From the NCBI RefSeq assembly GCF_048773025.1, contig NC_133572.1, positions 22,842,501 through 22,906,500 of the forward strand: a stretch of 64,000 bases of DNA, given 5' to 3'. Shown one piece after another: positions 21,145-34,840 of the stretch. The notes under the pieces were generated by a model. It saw only the letters and a list, made by a program, of their open reading frames with translations. It was not told the DNA's origin and ran no database searches. The stretch comes from Camelus bactrianus. Taxonomy: Eukaryota > Chordata > Mammalia > Artiodactyla > Camelidae. A program made the position numbers and the translations under genes. How positions within the stretch are numbered: the first letter of the stretch is position 1; every line of letters begins with the position of its first letter.

Positions 21145-23386
21145 AGTATGTGGAGAGACGTTCTTTCAGCTAGCACAAAGGGAACGGGTTGCAGGAGAAA
21201 CTTTTACTCTGGTTTCTCAGTGTGATTCGAAGTGCCAGTTTGAAGTTCCTGCAGTTTTCTCTGTAAAACGGATTTGTAGCTAGTACATCCCCATATATAT
21301 GTATTTAGTGTAGTTTGCAACTGAAAAGAAACTTTGTGTTCCCAACAAGCTAGGTGAAGGACGGCTTTCACACACACTTATCTCTCAGAACTGAGCATGT
21401 GGAGAGACGTTCTTTCAGCTAGCACAAAAGTAACGGGTTGTAGGAGAAACTTTAACTCTGGTTTCTCAGTGTGTTTCCTAGTGCCGGTTTGAAGTTCCTG
21501 CAGTTTTCACTGTAAAACCGAGTTGGAGCTTGTACTTCCCCTTATATATGTACGGACAGTAGTTTGCAACTGAAAAGAAACTTTGTGTTCCCAACAAGTT
21601 AGGTGAAGGTCGGCTTTCACACACACTTATCTCTCAGAACTGAGCATGTGGAGAGACGTTCTTTCAGCTAGCAGAAAAGGAAAGGTTTGCAGGAGAAACT
21701 TTTACTCTGGTTTCTCAGTGTGTTTCCTAGTGCCGGTTTGAAGTTCCTGCAGTTTTCACTGTAAAACCGAGTTGGAGCTAGTACCACACGATATATATGT
21801 ATGGAGTGTAGTTTGCAACTGAAAAGAAACTTTGTGGTCCCAACAAGCTAGGTGAAGGACGACTTTCACACACACTTATCTCTCAGAACTGAGAATGTGG
21901 AGAGACGTTCTTTCAGCTAGCACAAAGGGAACGGGTTGCATGAGAAACTTTTACTCTGGTTTCTCAGTGTGATTCCTAGTGCCGGTTTGAAGTTCCTGCA
22001 GTTTTCACTGTAAAACCGAGTTGGAGCTAGTACCTCCCCATATATATGTATGGAGTGTAGTTTGCAACTGAAAAGAAACTTTGTGTTCCCAACAAGTTAG
22101 GTGAAGGACGGCTTTCACACACACTTATCTCTCAGAACTGAGCATGTGGAGAGACGTTCTTTCAGCTAGCAGAAAAGGTAACTGGTTGTAGGAGAAACTT
22201 TTACTCTGGTTTCTCACTGTGTTTCCTAGTGTCGGTTTGAAGTTCCTGCAGTTTTCACTGTAAACCCGAGTTGGAGCTTGTACTTCCCCTTATATATGTA
22301 TGGACTGTAGTTTGCAACTGAAAAGAAACTTTGTGTTCCCAACAAGCTGGGTGAAGGACGGCTTTAACACACACTTATCTCTCAGAACTGAGCATGTGGA
22401 GAGACGTTCTTTCAGCTAGCATAAAGGAAACGGGTTGCAGGAGAAACTTTTACTCTGGTTTCTCAGTGTGATTCCAAGTGCCGGTTTGAAGTTACTGCAG
22501 TTTTCTCAGTAAAACCGATTTGTAGCTAGTACATCCCCATATATATGTATGGAGTGTAGTTTGCAACTGAAAAGAAAGTTTGTGTTCCCAACAAGCTAGG
22601 TGAAGGACGGCTTACACACACACTTATCTCTCAGAACTGAGCATGTGGAGAGAAGTTCTTTCAGCTAGCAGAAAGGGAACGGGTTGCAGGAGAAACTTTT
22701 ATTCTGGTTTCTCAGTGTGTTTCCAAGTGCCGGTTTGAAGTTCCTGCAGTTTTCACTGTAAACCCGAGTTGGAGCTTGTACTTCCCCTTATATATGTATG
22801 GACTGTAGTTTGCAACTGAAAAGAAACTTTGTGTTCCCAGCAAGCTAGGTGAAGGACGGCTTTCACACACACTTATCTCTCAGAACTGAGCATGTGGAGA
22901 GACGTTCTTTCAGCTAGCACAAAGGGAACGGTTTGCAGGAGAAACTTTTACTCTGGTTTCTCAGTGTGTTTCCTAGTGCCGGTTTGAAGTTCCTGCAGTT
23001 TTCACTGTAAAACCGAGTTGGAGCTAGTACCTCACCATATATATGTATGGAGTGTAGTTTGCAACTGAAAAGAAACTTTGTGGTCCCAACAAGCTAGGTG
23101 AAGGACGACTTTCACACACACTTATCTCTCAGAACTGAGCATGTGGAGAGACGTTCTTTCAGCTAGCACAAAGGGAACGGGTTGCATGAGAAACTTTTAC
23201 TCTGGTTTCTCAGTGTGATTCCTAGTGCCGGTTTGAAGTTCCTGCAGTTTTCACTGTAAAACCGAGTTGGAGCAAGTACTTCCCCATATATATGTATGGA
23301 GTGTAGTTTGCAACTGAAAAGAAACTTTGTGTTCCCAACAAGCTAGGTGAAGGACGGCTTTCACACACACTTATCTGTCAGAACTG
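21145..23386. repeat. Nine monomers between the 14-mer and the second 11-mer
   Basis: The order is about B-E-C-D-E-B-A-C-D. Private marks are CCATATATATGTATTTAGTG, GTACCACACG, CAAGCTGGGTGAAGG with GGCTTTAACAC, and GAGAGAAGTTC. All recur from 33,097 on in the larger duplication, where the A and C monomers at about 22,640-23,137 are fused into one. I see no gene. Confidence 0.75.
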
Positions 23387-26125
23387 AGCATGTGGAGAGA
23401 CGTTCTTTCAGCTAGCACAAAGGTAACGGGTTGTAGGAGAAACTTTTACTCTGGTTTCTCAGTGTGTTTCCTAGTGCCGGTTTGAAGTTCCTGCAGTTTT
23501 CACTGTAAAACCGAGTTGGAGCTTGTACTTCCCCTTATATATGTATAGACTGTAGTTTGCAACTGAAAAGAAACTTTGTGTTCCCAACAAGCTAGGTGAA
23601 GGACGGCTTTCACACACAATTATCTCTCAGAACTGAGCATGTGGAGAGACGTTCTTTCAGCTAGCACAAAGGGATCGGGTTGCAGGAGAAACTTTTACTC
23701 TGGTTTCTCAGTTTGATTCCAAGTGCCGGTTTGAAGTTCCTGCAGTTTTCTCTGTAAAACGGATTTGTAGCTAGTACATCCCCATATATATGTATGGAGT
23801 GTAGTTTGCAACTGAAAAGAAACTTTGTGTTCCCAACAAGCTAGGTGAAGGACGGCTTTCACACACACTTATTTCTCACAACTGAGCATGTGGAGAGACG
23901 TTCTTTCAGCTAGCACAAAAGTAACGGGTTTTAGGAGAAACTTTAACTCTGGTTTCTCAGTGTGTTTCCTAGTGCCGGTTTGAAGTTCCTGCAGTTTTCA
24001 CTGTAAACCCGAGTTGGAGCTTGTACTTCCCCTTATATAAGTATGGACTGTAGTTTGCAACTGAAAAGAAACTTTGTGTTCCCAACAAGCTAGGTGAAGG
24101 ACGGCTTTCACACACACTTATCTCTCACAACTGAGCATGTGGAGAGACGTTCTTTCAGCTAGCACAAAGGGAACGGGTTGCAGGAGAAACTTTTACTCTG
24201 GTTTCTCAGTGTGATTCCAAGTGCCGGTTTGAAGTTCCTGCAGTTTTCTCTGTAAAACCGATTTGTAGCTAGTACATCCCCATATATATGTATGGAGTGT
24301 AGTTTGCAACTGAAAAGAAAGTTTGTGTTCCCAACAAGCTAGGTAAATGACGGCTTACACACACACTTATCTCTCAGAACTGAGCATGTGGAGAGACGTT
24401 CTTTCAGCTAGAACAAAGGGAAAGGGTTGCAGGAGAAACTTTTACTCTGGTTTCTCAGTGTGATTCCTAGTGCCGGTTTGAAGTTCCTGCAGTTTTCACT
24501 GTAAAACCGAGTTGGAGCTTGTACTTCCCCTTATATATGTATGGACTGTAGTTTGCAACTGAAAAGAAACTTTGTGTTCCCAACAAGCTAGGTGAAGTAC
24601 GGCTTTCACACACACTTATCTCTCAGAACTGAGCATGTGGAGAGACGTTCTTTCAGCTAGCACAATGGGAACGGGTTGCAGGAGAAACTTTTACTCTGGT
24701 TTCTCAGTGTGTTTCCTAGTGCCGGTTTGAAGTTCCTGCAGTTTTCACTGTAAAACCGAGTTGGAGCTTGTACTTCCCCTTATATATGTACGGACTGTAG
24801 TTTGCAACTGAAAAGAAACTTTGTGTTCCCAACAAGCTAGGTGAAGGACGGCTTTCACACACACTTATCTCTCAGAACTGAGCATTTGGAGAGACGTTCT
24901 TTCAGCTAGCACAAAGGGAACGGTTTGCAGGAGAAACTTTTACCCTGGTTTCTCAGTGTGATTTCAAATGCCGGTTTGAAGTTCCTGCAGTTTTCTCTGT
25001 AAAACCGATTTGTAGCTAGTACATCCCCATATATATATATGGAGTGTAGTTTGCAACTGAAAAGAAACTTTGTGTTCCCAACAAGCTAGGTGAAGTACGC
25101 CTTTCACACACAATTATCTCTCAGAACTGAGCATGTGGGGAGACGTTCTTTCAGCTAGCACAAAGGGAACGGCTTGCAGGAGAAACTTTTACTGTGGTTA
25201 CTCATTGTGTTTCCTAGTGCCGGTTTGAAGTTCCTGCAGTTTTCACTGTAAAACCGAGTTGGAGCTTGTACTTCCCCTTATATATATATGGACTGTAGTT
25301 TGCAACTGAAAAGAATCTTTGTGTTCCCAACAAGCTAGGTGAAGTACGGCTTTCACACACAATTCTCTCTCAGAACTGAGCATGTGGAGAGACGTTCTTT
25401 CAGCTAGCACAAATGGAACGGGTTGCAGGAGAAACTTTTACTCTGGTTTCTCAGTGTTATTCCAAGTGCCGGTTTGAAGTTTCTGCAGTTTTCTCTGTAA
25501 AACCGATTTGTAGCTAGTACATCCCCATATATATGTATGGAGTGTAGTTTGCAACTGAAAAGAAACTTTGTGTTCCCAACAAGATAGGTGAAGGACGGCT
25601 TTCACACACACTTATCTCTCACAACTGAGCATGTGGAGAGACGTTCTTTCAGCTAGCACAAAGGGAACGGGTTGCAGGAGAAACTTTTTCTCTGCTTTCT
25701 CAGTGTGTTTCCTAGTGCCAGTTTGAAGTTCCTGCAGTTTTCACTGTAAAACCGAGTTGGAGCTTGTACTTCCCCTTATATATGTACGGACTGTAATTTG
25801 CAACTGAAAAGACTCTTTGTGTTCCCAACAAGCTAGGTGAAGGACGGCTTTCACACACACTTATCACTCAGATCTGAGCATGTGGAGAGACGTTCTTTCA
25901 GCTAGCACAAAGGGAACGGGTTGCATGAGAAACTTTTACTCTGGTTTCTCAGTGTGTTTCCTAGTGCCGGTTTGAAGTTCCTGCAGTTTTCACTGTAAAA
26001 CCGAGTTGGAGCTAGTACCTCACCATATATATGTATGGAGTGTAGTTTGCAACTGAAAAGAAACTTTGTGGTCCCAACAAGCTAGGTGAAGGACGACTTT
26101 CACACACACTTATCTGTCAGAACTG
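23387..26125. repeat. 11-mer HOR II, copy 1
   Basis: Eleven monomers (2,739 bp) repeat from 26126 with the same marks: TTATCTGTCAG just before the start, ATGTATAGACTG, GGGATCGGG with CAGTTTGATTCC, AAGTAACGGGTTTTAGG, TTATATAAGTATGG, GAACAAAGGGAAAGG, AGCATTTGGAG with TTTTACCCTGG, ACTGTGGTTACTCATTG and CTCAGATCTGAG. It is unrelated in order to the 11-mer at 8464, although the monomer number is the same. Confidence 0.88.
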
Positions 26126-28615
26126 AGCATGTGGAGAGACGTTCTTTCAGCTAGCACAAAGGTAACGGGTTGTAGGAGAAACTTTTACTCTGGTTTCTCA
26201 GTGTGTTTCCTAGTGCCGGTTTGAAGTTCCTGCAGTTTTCACTGTAAAACCGAGTTGGAGCTTGTACTTCCCCTTATATATGTATAGACTGTAGTTTGCA
26301 ACTGAAAAGAAACTTTGTGTTCCCAACAAGCTAGGTGAAGGACGGCTTTCACACACAATTATCTCTCAGAACTGAGCATGTGGAGAGACGTTCTTTCAGC
26401 TAGCACAAAGGGATCGGGTTGCAGGAGAAACTTTTACTCTGGTTTCTCAGTTTGATTCCAAGTGCCGGTTTGAAGTTCCTGCAGTTTTCTCTGTAAAACG
26501 GATTTGTAGCTAGTACATCCCCATATATATGTATGGAGTGTAGTTTGCAACTGAAAAGAAACTTTGTGTTCCCAACAAGCTAGGTGAAGGACGGCTTTCA
26601 CACACACTTATTTCTCACAACTGAGCATGTGGAGAGACGTTCTTTCAGCTAGCACAAAAGTAACGGGTTTTAGGAGAAACTTTAACTCTGGTTTCTCAGT
26701 GTGTTTCCTAGTGCCGGTTTGAAGTTCCTGCAGTTTTCACTGTAAACCCGAGTTGGAGCTTGTACTTCCCCTTATATAAGTATGGACTGTAGTTTGCAAC
26801 TGAAAAGAAACTTTGTGTTCCCAACAAGCTAGGTGAAGGACGGCTTTCACACACACTTATCTCTCACAACTGAGCATGTGGAGAGACGTTCTTTCAGCTA
26901 GCACAAAGGGAACGGGTTGCAGGAGAAACTTTTACTCTGGTTTCTCAGTGTGATTCCAAGTGCCGGTTTGAAGTTCCTGCAGTTTTCTCTGTAAAACCGA
27001 TTTGTAGCTAGTACATCCCCATATATATGTATGGAGTGTAGTTTGCAACTGAAAAGAAAGTTTGTGTTCCCAACAAGCTAGGTAAATGACGGCTTACACA
27101 CACACTTATCTCTCAGAACTGAGCATGTGGAGAGACGTTCTTTCAGCTAGAACAAAGGGAAAGGGTTGCAGGAGAAACTTTTACTCTGGTTTCTCAGTGT
27201 GATTCCTAGTGCCGGTTTGAAGTTCCTGCAGTTTTCACTGTAAAACCGAGTTGGAGCTTGTACTTCCCCTTATATATGTATGGACTGTAGTTTGCAACTG
27301 AAAAGAAACTTTGTGTTCCCAACAAGCTAGGTGAAGTACGGCTTTCACACACACTTATCTCTCAGAACTGAGCATGTGGAGAGACGTTCTTTCAGCTAGC
27401 ACAATGGGAACGGGATGCAGGAGAAACTTTTACTCTGGGTTCTCAGTGTGTTTCCTAGTGCCGGTTTGAAGTTCCTGCAGTTTTCACTGTAAAACCGAGT
27501 TGGAGCTTGTACTTCCCCTTATATATGTACGGACTGTAGTTTGCAACTGAAAAGAAACTTTGTGTTCCCAACAAGCTAGGTGAAGGACGGCTTTCACACA
27601 CACTTATCTCTCAGAACTGAGCATTTGGAGAGACGTTCTTTCAGCTAGCACAAAGGGAACGGTTTGCAGGAGAAACTTTTACCCTGGTTTCTCAGTGTGA
27701 TTTCAAATGCCGGTTTGAAGTTCCTGCAGTTTTCTCTGTAAAACCGATTTGTAGCTAGTACATCCCCATATATATATATGGAGTGTAGTTTGCAACTGAA
27801 AAGAAACTTTGTGTTCCCAACAAGCTAGGTGAAGTACGCCTTTCACACACACTTATCTCTCAGAACTGAGCATGTGGGGAGACGTTCTTTCAGCTAGCAC
27901 AAAGGGAACGGCTTGCAGGAGAAACTTTTACTGTGGTTACTCATTGTGTTTCCTAGTGCCGGTTTGAAGTTCCTGCAGTTTTCACTGTAAAACCGAGTTG
28001 GAGCTTGTACTTCCCCTTATATATGTATGGACTGTAGTTTGCAACTGAAAAGAATCTTTGTGTTCCCAACAAGCTAGGTGAAGTACGGCTTTCACACACA
28101 ATTCTCTCTCAGAACTGAGCATGTGGAGAGACGTTCTTTCAGCTAGCACAAATGGAACGGGTTGCAGGAGAAACTTTTACTCTGGTTTCTCAGTGTTATT
28201 CCAAGTGCCGGTTTGAAGTTTCTGCAGTTTTCTCTGTAAAACCGATTTGTAGCTAGTACATCCCCATATATATGTATGGAGTGTAGTTTGCAACTGAAAA
28301 GAAACTTTGTGTTCCCAACAAGCTAGGTGAAGGACGGCTTTCACACACACTTATCTCTCAGAACTGAGCATGTGGAGAGACGTTCTTTCAGCTAGCACAA
28401 AGGGAACGGGTTGCAGGAGAAACTTTTTCTCTGCTTTCTCAGTGTGTTTCCTAGTGCCAGTTTGAAGTTCCTGCAGTTTTCACTGTAAAACCGAGTTGGA
28501 GCTTGTACTTCCCCTTATATATGTACGGACTGTAGTTTGCAACTGAAAAGACTCTTTGTGTTCCCAACAAGCTAGGTGAAGGACGGCTTTCACACACACT
28601 TATCACTCAGATCTG
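26126..28615. repeat. 11-mer HOR II, copy 2 (ten monomers before a switch)
   Basis: It follows copy 1 at an offset of 2,739 bp through CTCAGATCTGAG at about 28,616. There the expected D/C-like monomer is replaced by a B monomer matching the one at 26,873. The copy is thus cut one monomer short and runs into a 7-monomer re-duplication. Confidence 0.85.
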
Positions 28616-30607
28616 AGCATGTGGAGAGACGTTCTTTCAGCTAGCACAAAGGGAACGGGTTGCAGGAGAAACTTTTACTCTGGTTTCTCAGTGTGATTCC
28701 AAGTGCCGGTTTGAAGTTCCTGCAGTTTTCTCTGTAAAACCGATTTGTAGCTAGTACATCCCCATATATATGTATGGAGTGTAGTTTGCAACTGAAAAGA
28801 AAGTTTGTGTTCCCAACAAGCTAGGTAAATGACGGCTTACACACACACTTATCTCTCAGAACTGAGCATGTGGAGAGACGTTCTTTCAGCTAGAACAAAG
28901 GGAAAGGGTTGCAGGAGAAACTTTTACTCTGGTTTCTCAGTGTGATTCCTAGTGCCGGTTTGAAGTTCCTGCAGTTTTCACTGTAAAACCGAGTTGGAGC
29001 TTGTACTTCCCCTTATATATGTATGGACTGTAGTTTGCAACTGAAAAGAAACTTTGTGTTCCCAACAAGCTAGGTGAAGTACGGCTTTCACACACACTTA
29101 TCTCTCAGAACTGAGCATGTGGAGAGACGTTCTTTCAGCTAGCACAATGGGAACGGGATGCAGGAGAAACTTTTACTCTGGTTTCTCAGTGTGTTTCCTA
29201 GTGCCGGTTTGAAGTTCCTGCAGTTTTCACTGTAAAACCGAGTTGGAGCTTGTACTTCCCCTTATATATGTACGGACTGTAGTTTGCAACTGAAAAGAAA
29301 CTTTGTGTTCCCAACAAGCTAGGTGAAGGACGGCTTTCACACACACTTATCTCTCAGAACTGAGCATTTGGAGAGACGTTCTTTCAGCTAGCACAAAGGG
29401 AACGGTTTGCAGGAGAAACTTTTACCCTGGTTTCTCAGTGTGATTTCAAATGCCGGTTTGAAGTTCCTGCAGTTTTCTCTGTAAAACCGATTTGTAGCTA
29501 GTACATCCCCATATATATGTATGGAGTGTAGTTTGCAACTGAAAAGAAAGTTTGTGTTCCCAACAAGCTAGGTAAATGACGGCTTACACACACACTTATC
29601 TCTCAGAACTGAGCATGTGGAGAGACGTTCTTTCAGCTAGAACAAAGGGAAAGGGTTGCAGGAGAAACTTTTACTCTGGTTTCTCAGTGTGATTCCTAGT
29701 GCCGGTTTGAAGTTCCTGCAGTTTTCACTGTAAAACCGAGTTGGAGCTTGTACTTCCCCTTATATATGTATGGACTGTAGTTTGCAACTGAAAAGAAACT
29801 TTGTGTTCCCAACAAGCTAGGTGAAGTACGGCTTTCACACACACTTATCTCTCAGAACTGAGCATGTGGAGAGACGTTCTTTCAGCTAGCACAATGGGAA
29901 CGGGATGCAGGAGAAACTTTTACTCTGGTTTCTCAGTGTGTTTCCTAGTGCCGGTTTGAAGTTCCTGCAGTTTTCACTGTAAAACCGAGTTGGAGCTTGT
30001 ACTTCCCCTTATATATGTACGGACTGTAGTTTGCAACTGAAAAGAAACTTTGTGTTCCCAACAAGCTAGGTGAAGGACGGCTTTCACACACACTTATCTC
30101 TCAGAACTGAGCATTTGGAGAGACGTTCTTTCAGCTAGCACAAAGGGAACGGTTTGCAGGAGAAACTTTTACCCTGGTTTCTCAGTGTGATTTCAAATGC
30201 CGGTTTGAAGTTCCTGCAGTTTTCTCTGTAAAACCGATTTGTAGCTAGTACATCCCCATATATATATATGGAGTGTAGTTTGCAACTGAAAAGAAACTTT
30301 GTGTTCCCAACAAGCTAGGTGAAGTACGCCTTTCACACACACTTATCTCTCAGAACTGAGCATGTGGGGAGACGTTCTTTCAGCTAGCACAAAGGGAACG
30401 GCTTGCAGGAGAAACTTTTACTGTGGTTACTCATTGTGTTTCCTAGTGCCGGTTTGAAGTTCCTGCAGTTTTCACTGTAAAACCGAGTTGGAGCTTGTAC
30501 TTCCCCTTATATATGTATGGACTGTAGTTTGCAACTGAAAAGAATCTTTGTGTTCCCAACAAGCTAGGTGAAGTACGGCTTTCACACACAATTCTCTCTC
30601 AGAACTG
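28616..30607. repeat. Nested re-duplications: 7-monomer jump, then 3-mer tandem
   Basis: From 28616 the sequence repeats what lies at 26873, seven monomers (1,743 bp) back. The 3-monomer unit 28865-29611 is then repeated at 29612-30358 (747 bp period). Marks are GAACAAAGGGAAAGG, CAATGGGAACGGGATGC and AGCATTTGGAG. The block ends with A and B monomers leading to 30608. At least two exchange events nested in 2 kb are needed. Confidence 0.82.
29363..29611. repeat. Hybrid monomer at the 3-mer tandem junction
   Basis: The front (AGCATTTGGAG, TTTTACCCTGG, GATTTCAAATGCC) matches the monomers at 27620 and 30110. The rear (ATATATATGTATGG, GAAAGTTTGTG, GTAAATGACGGCTTAC) matches the B monomer at 28616. 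The switch lies at roughly 29,455-29,520. It is the expected join of an unequal exchange that created the extra 747-bp copy. Confidence 0.75.
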
Positions 30608-32599
30608 AGCATGTGGAGAGACGTTCTTTCAGCTAGCACAAATGGAACGGGTTGCAGGAGAAACTTTTACTCTGGTTTCTCAGTGTTATTCCAAGTGCCG
30701 GTTTGAAGTTTCTGCAGTTTTCTCTGTAAAACCGATTTGTAGCTAGTACATCCCCATATATATGTATGGAGTGTAGTTTGCAACTGAAAAGAAACTTTGT
30801 GTTCCCAACAAGCTAGGTGAAGGACGGCTTTCACACACACTTATCTCTCAGAACTGAGCATGTGGAGAGACGTTCTTTCAGCTAGCACAAAGGGAACGGG
30901 TTGCAGGAGAAACTTTTTCTCTGCTTTCTCAGTGTGTTTCCTAGTGCCAGTTTGAAGTTCCTGCAGTTTTCACTGTAAAACCGAGTTGGAGCTTGTACTT
31001 CCCCTTATATATGTACGGACTGTAGTTTGCAACTGAAAAGACTCTTTGTGTTCCCAACAAGCTAGGTGAAGGACGGCTTTCACACACACTTATCACTCAG
31101 ATCTGAGCATGTGGAGAGACGTTCTTTCAGCTAGCACAAAGGGAACGGGTTGCATGAGAAACTTTTACTCTGGTTTCTCAGTGTGTTTCCTAGTGCCGGT
31201 TTGAAGTTCCTGCAGTTTTCACTGTAAAACCGAGTTGGAGCTAGTACCTCACCATATATATGTATGGAGTGTAGTTTGCAACTGAAAAGAAACTTTGTGG
31301 TCCCAACAAGCTAGGTGAAGGACGACTTTCACACACACTTATCTCTCAGAACTGAGAATGTGGAGAGACGTTCTTTCAGCTAGCACAAAGGGAACGGGTT
31401 GCATGAGAAACTTTTACTCTGGTTTCTCAGTGTGATTCCTAGTGCCGGTTTGAAGTTCCTGCAGTTTTCACTGTAAAACCGAGTTGGAGCTACTACCTCC
31501 CCATATATATGTATGGAGTGTAGTTTGTAACTGAAAAGAAACTTTGTGTTCCCAACAAGCTAGGTGAAGGACGGCTTTCACACACACTTATCTCTCACAA
31601 CTGAGCATGTGGAGAGACGTTCTTTCAGCTAGCACAAAGGTAATGGGTTGTAGGAGAAACTTTTACTCTGGTTTCTCAGTGTGTTTCCTAGTGTCGGTTT
31701 GAAGTTCCTGCAGTTTTCACTGTAAACCCGAGTTGGAGCTTGTACTTCCCCTTAGATATGTATGGAGTGTAGTTTGCAACTGAAAAGAAACTTTGTGTTC
31801 CCAACAAGCTAGGTGAAGGACGGCTTTCACACACACTTATCTCTCAGAACTGAGCATGTGGAAAGACGTTCTTTCAGCTAGCACAAAGGGAACGTGTTGC
31901 AGGAGAAACTTTTACTCTGGTTTCTCAGTGTGATTCCAAGTGCCGGTTTGAAGTTCCTGCAGTTTTCTCTCTAAAACCGATTTGTAGCTAGTACATCCCC
32001 ATATGTATGTATGGAGTGTAGTTTGCAACTGAAAAGAAACTTTGTGTTCCCAACAAGCTAGGTGAAGTACGGCTTACACACACACTTATCTCTCAGAACT
32101 GAGCATGTGGAGAGACGTTCTTTCAGCTAGCACAAAGGGAACGGGTTGCAGGAGAAACTTTTACTCTGGTTTCTCAGTGTGTTTCCTAGTGCCGGTTTGA
32201 AGTTCCTGCAGTTTTCACTGTAAAACCGAGTTGGAGCTTGTACTTCCCCTTATATATGTACGGACTATAGTTTGCAACTGAAAAGAAACTTTGTGTTCCC
32301 AACAAGCTAGGTGAAGGACGGCTTTCACACACACTTATCTCTCAGAACTGAGCATGTGGAGAGACGTTCTTTCAGCTAGCACAAAGGGAACGGGTTGCAG
32401 GAGGAACTTTTACTCTGGTTTCTCACTGTGTTTCCTAGTGCCGGTTTGAAGTTCCTGCAGTTTTCACTGTAAAACCGAGTTGGAGCTAGTACCTCACCGT
32501 ATATATGTATGGAGTGTAGTTTGCAACTGAAAAGAAACTTTGTGGTCCCAACAAGCTAGGTGAAGGACGACTTTCACACACACTTATCTCTCAGAACTG

Positions 32600-32848
32600 A
32601 GCATGTGGAGAGACGTTCTTTCCGCTAGCACAAATGGAACGGGTTGCATGAGAAACTTTTACTCTGGTTTCTCAGTGTGATTCCTAGTGCCGGTTTGAAG
32701 TTCCTGCAGTTTTCACTGTAAAACCGAGTTGGAGCAAGTACTTCCCCATATATATGTATGGAGTGTAGTTTGCAACTGAAAAGAAACTTTGTGTTCCCAA
32801 CAAGCTAGGTGAAGGACAGCTTTCACACACACTTAACTCTCAGAACTG
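32600..32848. repeat. Fusion monomer, two-monomer loss
   Basis: The front matches D at about 20,151 (TTTCCGCTAGC, GAGCAAGTACTTCCCC). The end (GAAGGACAGCTTTCAC) matches the monomer just before the B* copy at 20897. The E and D units in between are missing. The offset to the other copy drops by 498 bp here, which is exactly two monomers. Confidence 0.75.
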
Positions 32849-33096
32849 AGCATGTGGAGAGATGTACGTTCAACCTCCAAAAACGGAACGGGTTGCAAGA
32901 GAAACTTTTACTCTGGTTTCTCAGTGTGATTACAAGTGCCGGTTTGAAGTTCCTGCAGTTTTCTCTAAAAAACCGATTTGTAGCTAGTACATCCCCATAT
33001 ATATGTATGGAGTGTAGTTTGCAACTGAAAAGAAAGTTTGTGTTCCCAACAAGCTAGGTGAAGGCGGCTTTCACACTCACTTATCTCTCAGAACTG
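32849..33096. repeat. Aberrant B monomer (B*), third copy
   Basis: It has the same patch at 32863-32884, 11,952 bp (48 monomers) after the second copy. It lies in the large duplicated block beginning at 30608. Here it directly follows the hybrid monomer at 32600, since the E and D monomers present in the other copies are gone. Confidence 0.85.
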
Positions 33097-34591
33097 AGTA
33101 TGTGGAGAGACGTTCTTTCAGCTAGCACAAAGGGAACGGGTTGCAGGAGAAACTTTTACTCTGGTTTCTCAGTGTGATTCGAAGTGCCAGTTTGAAGTTC
33201 CTGCAGTTTTCTCTGTAAAACGGATTTGTAGCTAGTACATCCCCATATATATGTATTTAGTGTAGTTTGCAACTGAAAAGAAACTTAGTGTTCCCAACAA
33301 GCTAGGTGAAGGACGGCTTTCACACACACTTATCTCTCAGAACTGAGCATGTGGAGAGACGTTCTTTCAGCTAGCACAAAAGTAACGGGTTGTAGGAGAA
33401 ACTTTAACTCTGGTTTCTCAGTGTGTTTCCTAGTGCCGGTTTGAAGTTCCTGCAGTTTTCACTGTAAAACCGAGTTGGAGCTTGTACTTCCCCTTATATA
33501 TGTACGGACAGTAGTTTGCAACTGAAAAGAAACTTTGTGTTCCCAACAAGCTAGGTGAAGGTCGGCTTTCACACACACTTATCTCTCAGAACTGAGCATG
33601 TGGAGAGACGTTCTTTCAGCTAGCAGAAAAGGAAAGGTTTGCAGGAGAAACTTTTACTCTGGTTTCTCAGTGTGTTTCCTAGTGCCGGTTTGAAGTTCCT
33701 GCAGTTTTCACTGTAAAACCGAGTTGGAGCTAGTACCACACCATATATATGTATGGAGTGTAGTTTGCAACTGAAAAGAAACTTTGTGGTCCCAACAAGC
33801 TAGGTGAAGGACGACTTTCACACACACTTATCTCTCAGAACTGAGAATGTGGAGAGACGTTCTTTCAGCTAGCACAAAGGGAACGGGTTGCATGAGAAAC
33901 TTTTACTCTGGTTTCTCAGTGTGATTCCTAGTGCCGGTTTGAAGTTCCTGCAGTTTTCACTGTAAAACCGAGTTGGAGCTAGTACCTCCCCATATATATG
34001 TATGGAGTGTAGTTTGCAACTGAAAAGAAACTTTGTGTTCCCAACAAGTTAGGTGAAGGACGGCTTTCACACACACTTATCTCTCAGAACTGAGCATGTG
34101 GAGAGACGTTCTTTCAGCTAGCAGAAAAGGTAACTGGTTGTAGGAGAAACTTTTACTCTGGTTTCTCACTGTGTTTCCTAGTGTCGGTTTGAAGTTCCTG
34201 CAGTTTTCACTGTAAACCCGAGTTGGAGCTTGTACTTCCCCTTATATATGTATGGACTGTAGTTTGCAACTGAAAAGAAACTTTGTGTTCCCAACAAGCT
34301 GGGTGAAGGACGGCTTTAACACACACTTATCTCTCAGAACTGAGCATGTGGAGAGACGTTCTTTCAGCTAGCATAAAGGAAACGGGTTGCAGGAGAAACT
34401 TTTACTCTGGTTTCTCAGTGTGATTCCAAGTGCCGGTTTGAAGTTACTGCAGTTTTCTCAGTAAAACCGATTTGTAGCTAGTTCATTCCCATATATATGT
34501 ATGGAGTGTAGTTTGCAACTGAAAAGAAAGTTTGTGTTCCCAACAAGCTAGGTGAAGGACGGCTTACACACACACTTATCTCTCAGAACTG

Positions 34592-34840
34592 AGCATGTGG
34601 AGAGAAGTTCTTTCAGCTAGCAGAAAGGGAACGGGTTGCAGGAGAAACTTTTACTCTGGTTTCTCAGTGTGATTCCTAGTGCCGGTTTGAAGATCCTGCA
34701 GTTTTCACTGTAAAACCGAGTTGGAGCTAGTACCTCACCATATATATGTATGGAGTGTAGTTTGCAACTGAAAAGAAACTTTGTGGTCCCAACAAGCTAG
34801 GTGAAGGACGACTTTCACACACACTTATCTCTCAGAACTG
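34592..34840. repeat. Fusion monomer, one-monomer loss
   Basis: The start (GAGAGAAGTTC, AGCAGAAAGGG) equals the monomer at 22640. The rest (CTAGTACCTCACC, TTTGTGGTCCC, GACGACTTTC) equals the C monomer that follows it there. The private GAAGATCCTGCAG lies between. The offset to the other copy changes by one monomer at this point. Confidence 0.7.
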
